Assembly: GCA_963825305.1 (NCBI GenBank)
Contig: CAWGTA010000018.1
Span: forward strand, 18,324 to 82,323
Direction: 5' to 3'
DNA: 64,000 bases
Source of the DNA: PSRJ01 sp963825305
Lineage (GTDB): Bacteria > Acidobacteriota > Terriglobia > Bryobacterales > Bryobacteraceae
The notes under the pieces were generated by a model. The model saw only the letters and a program-made list of their open reading frames with translations, was not told the origin of the DNA and made no database searches. Below are positions 7,718 through 16,400 of this stretch, piece by piece; positions within the stretch are counted from its first letter, which is position 1, and each line of letters starts with the position of its first letter. A program made the translations under genes and the position numbers.

Positions 7718-8170
7718 ATGAAGATGCTGCTTATAACAGTCGCCTGGTTACCTGTCGCCTTTGCACAATCCTCCGAAAAAGGTAGCGTTGCCCCGGATGT
7801 CACGGCTCCGGCCCTCCTGCATCGGATTGAGCCCGAGTACACAGCGGAGGCACGCTCGAAGGGATTGGAAGGCGTAACCACCCTGTACGCTGAGGTAACT
7901 AAGGACGGCAGTGTTGCGAACGTCAAGGTCGTGAAATCGCTGGATCCTGGATTGGATGCAAAGGCGATTGACGCCGTGAAGCAGTGGCGATTCCGGCCGG
8001 GCAAGAGGAACGGCAAAGCCGTGGCTGTGGCGGCCACGATCGAAGTCGACTTCCAGCTCCCCAGGTATCCAATCCTTCCCAGTAAAGCACCGCAGCCACC
8101 GCAAGAACCCTTACCGAATAACGACTGGCAGAGCATATTGCAGTTATTGCAGACGGCTCCAGTTCAGTGA
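7718..8170 (+). CDS. Exported protein with a TonB C-terminal-like domain
   Basis: The 150-residue product has a signal peptide (MKMLLITVAWLPVAFAQ) and then a TonB C-terminal domain: HRIEPEYTAEARSKGLEGVT, LYAEVTKDGSVANVKVVKSL, KAIDAVKQWRFRPGKRNGKA. It lacks the N-terminal transmembrane anchor and Pro-rich spacer of a true TonB, so after cleavage it would be a free periplasmic domain. Such orphan domains are common in Acidobacteria. Its promoter matches the T3SS-linked motif, which suggests co-regulation with the secretion system. Whether it serves the T3SS is unknown. A Pro-rich end (APQPPQEPLP) precedes the stop. Confidence 0.8.
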   Translation: MKMLLITVAWLPVAFAQSSEKGSVAPDVTAPALLHRIEPEYTAEARSKGLEGVTTLYAEVTKDGSVANVKVVKSLDPGLDAKAIDAVKQWRFRPGKRNGKAVAVAATIEVDFQLPRYPILPSKAPQPPQEPLPNNDWQSILQLLQTAPVQ

Positions 8171-8257
8171 TCATCAACTTCATGGGACAGCCTGGGCGAC
8201 CACATCGGGAAAAATTCGCCGGTTTCAACATCGGCGTTTCCGACTCTTGGCAGACAG

Positions 8258-8299
8258 CAAAAAAGGCCAGGGTGGGCGGAAACCCTTCCTGGCCTTGCA
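8258..8299 (-). terminator. Rho-independent terminator of the NPQPLPP gene
   Basis: On the minus strand AAGGCCAGG pairs with CCTGGCCTT across a GC-rich loop and is followed by a T run (TTTTTTGC). It lies about 19 bp after the stop codon at 8318. Confidence 0.8.
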
Positions 8300-8317
8300 C
8301 ATTTGCCGATGAATGCG

Positions 8318-8764
8318 TTAGGAGAACTGCACGGCACCTTGGAGAACCTGCTGGTTCGGCAAAGCCGTGTTGAGCGCCCAGTCCGGATGCGGAATCGGGT
8401 GGAGGCCGTTGCCACAGAAGTCGTCATCATCGAAACTGAGCTGCTTGCCTCCAATAATGATGATTCCGGCCTTGGTTACCGAATCGCCGGGCGGCAGTGG
8501 TTGAGGATTGAGCGCTACCTTGTTGAGCTGGCTCGCAGGCGAGTATGGATCAGGCCCGGGCGGCAGCGGTTGCGGATTGAGCGCTACTTTATTGAACAGG
8601 CTTGCAGCCGAGTATGGATCGGGTCCGGGCGGCAGCGGTTGGGGATTGAGCGCTACTTTATTGAACAGGCTTGCAGCCGAGTATGGATCAGGTCCCGGAG
8701 GCAGCGGTTGCGGGTTGATAGCGACCCTGTTCAGACTGGCGAGTGAGGCTCCTGTTATGTTCAT
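8318..8764 (-). CDS. NPQPLPP repeat protein, possible secreted or modified peptide
   Basis: The 148-residue product starts MNITGASLASL and then holds a 23-residue unit, NKVALNPQPLPPGPDPYSAA plus SLF, repeated three times, with a fourth partial copy ending at the PLPPG. A hydrophobic strand (AGIIIIGG), an acidic patch (SFDDDDF) and a C-terminal region ending LQGAVQFS follow. There is no signal peptide. I recognise no functional domain. The gene has its own T3SS-type promoter (8805-8833) and its own terminator, so it is a monocistronic member of the T3SS regulon. It may be a T3SS substrate, a surface-adhesive repeat protein, or a precursor peptide; the sequence does not decide. Confidence 0.75.
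   Translation of the reverse strand: MNITGASLASLNRVAINPQPLPPGPDPYSAASLFNKVALNPQPLPPGPDPYSAASLFNKVALNPQPLPPGPDPYSPASQLNKVALNPQPLPPGDSVTKAGIIIIGGKQLSFDDDDFCGNGLHPIPHPDWALNTALPNQQVLQGAVQFS
8486..8731 (-). repeat. Tandem 69-bp coding repeats (3.6 copies)
   Basis: In-frame 69-bp units encode residues 12-34, 35-57, 58-80 and the partial 81-93 of the NPQPLPP protein. Units 1-3 are nearly identical at the DNA level, pointing to recent expansion. They are contiguous, without spacers. Confidence 0.9.
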
Positions 8765-8804
8765 TGTCTTGTGTTCCTTTCTTTAGCACTTGCAAACTTC
8801 AACC

Positions 8805-8833
8805 AGTTATCGGGGCGGCGCAGCAATTGTTGC
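8805..8833 (-). promoter_or_regulatory. GCAAC/CGATAACT promoter, site 2
   Basis: On the minus strand GCAACAAT, 13 bases, CGATAACT; it ends 40 bp before the ATG of the NPQPLPP gene. The ribosome site is GAAAGGAA. Confidence 0.75.
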
Positions 8834-8956
8834 GAATCTTCTTTTTTGGCGGACCGTCAAACAACGGGCCGCTATCCCCCAGAGAGAATCAAAAGATGTT
8901 TTGAAAGGGTGAGTTTTATCACACATTATGCACAGAACCGAAAGGAGTTCGCCGAA

Positions 8957-10438
8957 ATGAGTCTGGTACAATCAATCTCCAATATGATCAGGAACCGCGT
9001 TCAAGCTCAGATGTTTCTGCTATTTCTCGGAGGCGCCGTAGTTGTTTTAGGTCAGCCTCAGCCTCTCACCACCGGCACAGTCGTAACCGGACAGTGTAGC
9101 GGACGAGAATCGCAGCCTGGATGCGTACTTCCGAATCTCTTCGGCCCGACCGGTTTAAGTCTGGCCTCCAATCCCGTGTTCCCTCACTATGCGCACTTTA
9201 TCGGGTCTGCTCAAACAACGCTAAATCAGACCCTCGGCACAGCCATTGCGACACAGCTTGCGATTTTGCCGATTCTGTCGCCAGCATCGGGCTTTACCTT
9301 CAGGTACGACAGTGCGGCGGGTGCGTTTGTTCGCTCGACCACGAGTTTCGGCCCGATATATACGGAGCGCGCTGAAACCATTGGCCGAGGCAAGTTTTAC
9401 TTTGGCGCGAGTTATCAAAGATTCCGGTTCAGTTCCCTCGATGGCATAAACCTTCACAAGATTCCTGCCGTTTTCAGTCACGTTCCCGGCACCGGACCGG
9501 GCGGTGTTGCGGAGCCTTATGAAGCGGACGTGATTCAGGCGGTGAACGACGTTAGTCTCCATATGGATCAGACGATGTTATTCGGAACGGTCGGGATTAC
9601 GGACCGGCTGGATTTCTCTGTCGCGGTCCCCATCATTTCGGTCCGAATGGGCGCAATCTCAAACGACACGATCATACGGGTATCCGGCCCAACCTTCGTA
9701 CCAGCGCCGGGTGCGCCACCCATTAACAACCCACACCAGTTTAATACGTCAGGCAGTTTGACTAATCTTTACGGGTCTAACGGAAGCGCTAGCGGCATTG
9801 GCGACGTTACGTTCCGGGTCAAAGGCAATATACTGCAGACTGACGCCCTTCGCGTGGCCTTGGCTTTGGACGTGCGAGCGCCCTCCGGAAACGCCCGCGA
9901 ATTGCTAGGTTCTGGTGCGACCGGCATCAAACCATTTGTCGCAATTTCTGCCGGAAAGCGGGTTTCCCCGCATGTGAATCTGGGTTATCAGTGGAACGGC
10001 AACTCTATTCTGGCGGGGGACGTCACGGGAACGGCCATTTCCGAGAATGCCGCCGGCACCGTCGTAATCCAAAACGGGCCTGCCATAAAGCGGCGTCTTC
10101 CCAGCCAATTCTTCTACTCGTTCGGCGTTGACGTTGGCGTGACCAACCGGCTCACCTTGGCTTTCGACTATCTCGGCCAGGCTGTGTTTAATGCACCGCG
10201 CGTATTCAGCAGCACTTTTACTACCCAGAACATCCCTGGCGGCACAGGCCCACTTACCTTACCGACCATCATCGGCAACAAAGAGACGATGGCGCTGAGC
10301 AGCGGCGCGGCGGGTCTCAAGTACAACCTGTTTGGCCAACTGTTGCTGACGGCGGACCTGCTCTTCCGTTTGGATGACAAAGGACTACGGCAGGATGTCA
10401 CGCCGCTAATTGCGCTTTCTTACGCGTTCGGGAAGTAG
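8957..10438 (+). CDS. Outer-membrane beta-barrel transporter-like protein
   Basis: The 493-residue product has a long hydrophobic signal segment (MFLLFLGGAVVVLGQ, about residues 20-34) and alternating aromatic/polar strands typical of a barrel (YTERAETIGRGKFYFGASYQ, RLDFSVAVPIISVRMG, GIGDVTFRVKGNILQ, LTLAFDYLGQAVF), ending LIALSYAFGK with a near-terminal aromatic. The pattern resembles the phenol-MetA-degradation/transporter family of porin-like proteins. The ATG at 8957 is chosen because AAAGGAG stands 9 bp upstream; an earlier in-frame start would run through the divergent promoter region. No T3SS-type promoter is seen before it. It is convergent with the giant kinase gene. Confidence 0.75.
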   Translation: MSLVQSISNMIRNRVQAQMFLLFLGGAVVVLGQPQPLTTGTVVTGQCSGRESQPGCVLPNLFGPTGLSLASNPVFPHYAHFIGSAQTTLNQTLGTAIATQLAILPILSPASGFTFRYDSAAGAFVRSTTSFGPIYTERAETIGRGKFYFGASYQRFRFSSLDGINLHKIPAVFSHVPGTGPGGVAEPYEADVIQAVNDVSLHMDQTMLFGTVGITDRLDFSVAVPIISVRMGAISNDTIIRVSGPTFVPAPGAPPINNPHQFNTSGSLTNLYGSNGSASGIGDVTFRVKGNILQTDALRVALALDVRAPSGNARELLGSGATGIKPFVAISAGKRVSPHVNLGYQWNGNSILAGDVTGTAISENAAGTVVIQNGPAIKRRLPSQFFYSFGVDVGVTNRLTLAFDYLGQAVFNAPRVFSSTFTTQNIPGGTGPLTLPTIIGNKETMALSSGAAGLKYNLFGQLLLTADLLFRLDDKGLRQDVTPLIALSYAFGK

Positions 10439-10451
10439 ACTCTGAAGCGAG

Positions 10452-13400
10452 TCAAAACGCAGTAATGGACCGGATTGCCCATGTGGAGCCGGTCCTTTCC
10501 AAGGTCACCCGAACACGGTCAGTGGTCGCCGGAGGGCGCTCCCCGCTGCGCGCCGTGAAGCTCAGCGAACGAGTACAAATGGCGGTTGCCGTGTCGCCGT
10601 TGAGCGTCGGTGTGCCTGTCGGTGTGAGATGGAAAGCCAGTGTTTTTGCCAACCGGAATGAGCTCCGGTAATTCTCGGCAACAACTTTGGGCATTGGGTT
10701 CCAAAGTTGTTGTAGCGCAGCCAGGTCCATTCGATTATAGGCGTCTTCAAATGCTTTTAAGGCGGCGGAAACGGCCTGTAGGTCACTGGCCGCGCGAGTC
10801 GCCTGTTCTTTTGCGCGGAGCGCGGCAGTAGCCTCGTCGGACTCCAGTTTTTCAATCCCCGCCAGCAAAGAGCGCGCCTCTTGGGCATGCGGACCGTCGC
10901 CGTAACGGGAGAGAAACTGCTGCAGGGCGGGTTTACTGTTCCGATTAGTGGCGTCCCATTCCAGCCGTTCGAGCACCCGCTGGGCTTCAGGAGCGTTGGC
11001 TCCGCCCGGATATTTTTTGAGAAATCCCTCCGCATCGGCAATCGACGGATTGCGAGCTATCCGCTGCCACTCGGCCAGCTCCACGGCGGCCGGATCGGGC
11101 CGGGGAGGCTCCACTGGTACCACCTTCGGCGGCGCTTTGGGTTGGGCCTTCGGCTGCGGTAGCGGAGTCAGTTGCACCTCCGCCTTGCTCAACTGGACCG
11201 CGCGGCCGGCGCTGAAATCTCGGGCGATCTCCGACGGCGCAAATCCCTCGCGGGCGAATTCGACCTGATGTTTTCCCGGCGGAACCTGGGTCGAGAAAGA
11301 ACCGTCCGGTGCAATGGTCCCGACTGTTCTGCCGTCGACGCCCACGCTCGTACCCGGTGCTGCATCCGTCACCAACAGGCGAGCCGGCTCCGGCGTGAGG
11401 CTGAAGCGCGCCTCCAGTTGGCCGCCTTTGGCAACGGCGCCGCGGAACTCGGCAGGCTCGGAGCGGAAACCACCTTTTGCCACCCGCACGGTATGCTCTT
11501 TGGCTTCCACCGGCGTGCGGACCTGCCCCCGAGCCGTGGTTCGCGAATAGCGCTGGCCATCGATGAAGACGGAGACACCGTCTTCTCCGGTCTCCACCAC
11601 CAGCGTGCCGTAGTTACGGTTGGATGTGAGGGCGAGGTTGATGGCCGGCGCTCCCCCTGTCACAAACACCATACTCCGCTCTCCCGATTCACTATTTACG
11701 TGCAGTCGATGTGTGCCCGCAGGCAGCGAGCCAATAGTGGATAGTCCATTCTTGATTTCACCTGCCGGCCGGTCGTCAACGGAGACTGTCCCGGAACATC
11801 CGGAGCAGGAAACGGTGGCCTGATTACCCAAACTGCTCAGCGCGACCACATCGACGCCATCGGCGGAAATGGTGCCCAGCGCAGGAATCTTGGCAACTTC
11901 GGTCTCAAACGCAAGGGTTGCCGCGTAATCCTTTGCCGAAATCTTCAGTTCGTGTTTGCCCTGCTGCAGGCCTTCCAGAGAGAATTGCCCATCCAGCAGC
12001 CGGCCGGCGGTTTTGCCGTCAAGTGAAACCTGGCCCTGTACGAAATTTGCCGCAACTTGTACCGTGGGATTCAACGGCTTTAGGGCAACCGAGATTGCCG
12101 GCGCCTCGGTCTCTAGCGTCAGCCGGGCCTCCTGTGTGCTCGCTTGGTATCCATCCGCCGAAACCCGCACCTGGTAGACACCGGGCTTCAGGTCGAAACC
12201 GCAATCCCCATTTGTGCAGGTCTGATTGTCCACCGTTACGCTGGCGTTTACGGGCGACGCTTTCACCTGCAGGCGAACCGTTTTCGATGCTCTGCCCAAA
12301 CCGCTGAACCAGAGCAAACCCCCGGCCGCTGCGATCACAACCACGCCGGCGGCTACGCGCAAAATCCAGGGATTCCTTGTTGCGCTGGGAGCCGGCAAAA
12401 CAGGCGCTGGGGCAGGAGCCGGGCTGGGGCCGGGAGCCGGCGCTATCACCGGCGTCGGCACGGCCACGGGAGGCGCGGCCGCCGGCGGGCGCTTCTCCGC
12501 GGCAGTTTTTGCCGTAGCCAGTTCCGTACGCAGTTGGTTGAATCGGCGATCGGCTCCATGAGTCTTCTGCGCCTGGTTGATTTTCTTCTGCGACGCTTTG
12601 AAATCCCCGCGGTTCAGAATCGCCCGAATTTCGTCGCAAACCTTCTCTATAGCTTCGTCCTTGCGTTTTGCCTCGCGGGCCTGTACGGCCTGGGAACGAA
12701 CTGCCACGAGCCTGGTATCGCCGGCGAAGCGTGCCAGTGCCGCGTCGGCAGTCTGCACGGCCTGATCCAAGGCACCTTGAGCGATCAGCCGGTTGATCTC
12801 TTCAATGGCTTGCTTTACCGCTTCCGCCCGTTCCTGTTGGTCCTTCGCGGCGTTGAGGAGCTGGCGAAGAGCTGCAAATTCCGGTGCTGCGCCGTGAGAA
12901 TGCTCGGCTTCAGCAAGCAGTCGTGCCGCAGTGTCGAGTCGTTGCGCATCCAGTTCTACCCGCACTTGTCGACACAGCTGCTCGATTTCCTCTTGCCGCC
13001 GTTTCTTCTCGATCGCAACCTTCGTCGCGGTCAGAGCTTCGGTAAGCCGATCCTCGGGGCCGAAGATTTTAGTCGCAGTTAAAAGCGACTCGACGGCCGT
13101 CTCCAGTTTTCCCTGAGAAGCGTAACGGTCGGCGACCTCGACCGCCTGACGGATGCCTTCGGCACGCTCGAAATCCGACTTGGATGCCAGCACGGTTTCA
13201 CGCATCTGCGCCAGCCGCTTTTCGTCGCCAAACGTCTTGAGGCTTCTTTCGATGGTGTCGAGCGCCGGGGCAAACTCGGTTCTCTCGAGGAATTGCCGCG
13301 TCTCCCGGCACACCGCATCGATCGATTCATCGCGCTGCTTGGCCTCAAGAAGCCTTTTCGCTTCTTCCAGGGCCGCAGTCACACGGGGATCGCCCGGATG

Positions 13401-16400
13401 CTCCGGCAAGGCAGCTTCAAGCATTCCCTTGGCCTTCTCGGGGTCCTGTGCCATCAGACGCTGGACTTCTTCCAGCGTGACGCGCAGCGCTTCCTCCCTC
13501 TGCAGGCGCTGGGAATCACCCTCGATCTCCTGATAGGCCGTAGTCAGACGCGGCTCGCCCGGATACTTGTCCAACACCTGGCGGAGCACCTGTAATGCAT
13601 CTGCGACTCGGTTTTTGCCCTGAAGTTCCGCGGCTTGCGATAAGGCATGGCGAACGTTTTGCTCCCGCTCCCACTTCTCAGTCGCCGCCACCACCTGATC
13701 ACGCAATTCGGTCAACTTGGGATCGTCAGGATAAGTGCGCAGATCCTGCTCAACGGCCTCCAAGGCCTTGGGAAACTCCTGCTTTTTCAGAAGCTGCCGT
13801 ACATTCTTAGTGGTCTCTTGAATCGCGGCCGCACGATTTTTGGCTTCCAACGCCTGCTGTGCCCTGGAAACAGCGGCGAGCAACTGCGATTCGTCCGGAT
13901 ATTGCTGCAGAGCTTTTTCGAGCGATTGCAGTGCGGCGTCCGGCGCCCCTTTGGCGATGCTCTGGTCGCAGTCTTGAAGCGCAGTGCGGATGGCTTCGCG
14001 CCGTTGCCAATCGGTCTTGGCCGCAGCCGTTTTTTCCTGCAATGCGACCAGCCGTTGGTCGGCGCCGTAATCCGCGATACCCTGCGCGATCTCATCCAGA
14101 GCCGCGTCAAACTCCTGGCGCTCAGACTTAGCGCCCGCGGATTGGCATACCTGCTCGATGGCCGCATTCCGGCGTTTCGCCTCGAGTGCATCTTTGGCAG
14201 AGCTGGCGGCTGCTATCAAGACTTCATCGTCCGGGTATCGGTGTAACGCAGCCTCGGTCGCCTTCACCGCGCCATCAGGATCGTCTAGCGAGAGGCACTT
14301 CTCCGATTCCATTACCGCTTGCGTGATCGCCTCCTCGCGCTCCCACGAGGCTTTCTCGCTGGCGATTCGATCGCGCAGGGCCGTCAGCCGCTGATCGGGC
14401 CCATTGGCTTCCATTGCCTGGTCCAGCCTCGCAATGGCGCGGTCAAACTCCCGACGCTCCAGCTCGGAGCCCGCTTCGCGGCTAGCGGTTTCGATCGCAT
14501 CTTCGCGCCGCTTGGTTTCGAGAGCCTGCTTTGCCGCGGCAGCCGCCGTTTCCAGCGGTAATTCGCCTGGGTATTGCTCCAACGCGGTTTCCAACGCTTG
14601 AACTGCCGCCTCGGGATTGCCTTCCGACAGGTGTCGACTGGATTCTTCGAGGGCCTTGCGCACCGTTTCGGTTCGGCGCCATTCGTCTCGTGCGGAAACG
14701 ATACGCCCACGGAGCGCGGCTAGCCGATCGTCTTCCCCGAAAGTTCGGATCCCGTTTTCTGCGCCCTCCAGCGCCGGGTCGAATTCACCTCGTTCCAGTT
14801 GCTCGCCCAAGTCGCGGCAGAGCGCTTGGATTGCAGCTTCGCGGCGCAGAGACTCCAGGGCCTGGTGGGCTTGCGCCGCCGCCTGCGACAGCCGCTCCTC
14901 GTCCGGGTACCGCTCGAGAGCCGCCTGCAGCACGCTGACAGCGCTTTCCGGATCGCCGGCACTGAGCCGCTTATCGGAGTCGTTAAGCGCCTTGCGGACT
15001 AGCTGCTCTCGTTCCCAGTCGGCTTTGGACTGAGCAATGCGATCGCGCAGTCCGGTCAGCCGCTCGTCAGTCCCGTGAGTTTCGAGGGTCTGATCGAGCG
15101 CCGCCACGGCCCGATCGAACTCTCGATTCTCGGAATCGGAGCTGGCTTGCCGGAGCGCGGCTTGAATCGCTTGCTCCCGTCGTTTCAGCGAAAGCACATG
15201 CCGCGCCTGCTGGGCGGCATTCGTCAGTTGCTCTTCCCGGGGATATCGCTTCAGCGCCCGGTCGATCGCCTGCACTGCACGCTCCGGATCGTCGTTCCCC
15301 AGGCTCTGGCGGCAGTCTTCGAGCGCCTTCCGGACGGTTTCAGTGCGCTCCCAATCCGCTCTCGCGGAGACAATCTGATCTCTCAGGCCTGTCAGCTTTC
15401 GCTCACCCGCAAACGACTTGAGGGCTTGCTCGACCCCCGCTAGCGCCTGATCAAACTCCTGGTTCTGAAGATGGCCGTCCGCCTCGCGGCAAACTTGCTC
15501 GATGGCGTCTGCGCGCCGTTTTTCAGCAGCGGCCACCCGGGCTTTCGCGAGCGCGCCCGAAAGCTGGCTTTCGTCCGGATACCGCTCGCAGGCGGCTTCC
15601 AATACTGCAACCGCGCTGTCCGGATCGTTGCTTGCCAGACTTTGGCTGGAACCTTCCAATGCAGCGCGCACCGCCTCGCTGCGCTCCCAAGCTGCCTTAG
15701 CCGTGAGAATTTCTTCCCGTAGTGCCGCCAGCCGGCTGTCTGTGCCGAAGGTCGTGAGGCCCTGTTCCACGGCGATCAACGCGCTTTCGAAATCCCGATC
15801 GGCCAATTTCGATCCGGCCTCGCCGCTGAGGGCGACGATCGCCTGCTCCCGCCGCTTGGCTTCCAGCGCCTCTCGCGCCTGAGAGATCGCCGTGGTAAGC
15901 GATGGCTCGCCGGGATAACGGCTGAGCGCCCCTTCCAGCGTCTCCACCGCCTGCTCCGGCTCGTTCGCACCTATCAGCTGTTCGGAATCCTGAAGAGCCA
16001 GGCGAATCGCCTCGCTGCGTTCCCACTGCGACTGGGCCTGAACAATTTTCTCGCGCGCACCGGCCAGCCGCGGGTCCTGTCCATGAGCGCGCAGTCCCTG
16101 GTCGATGGCAGATAGCGCTCGGTCGAATTCCCGCGCTTCCAATTGCGCGTCCGCATCCCGGCACAACGTGTGGATCGCTTGATTGCGCCGATTCTGCTCC
16201 ACCAGCGTGCGCGCATTGGAAAGCGCTCTAGTGAGCCGCTCCTCGCCAGGGCGCGTCGCGATAGCAGCCTCCAGCACTTGCACTGCGTCTTCGGGCGAAC
16301 CGTGCGATACAAACGCGTGGGCCTTTTCCAGAATTTCACGGACGGCTTCGGCTTGCCGGTATCTTTCCTGCTCGGCTTCAATGCCGCGAATCGCGTCCAG

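Noticed and set aside
8486..8731. The 69-bp repeats as a CRISPR array
   Set aside because: Units are contiguous, in frame and without unique spacers; they encode protein repeats.
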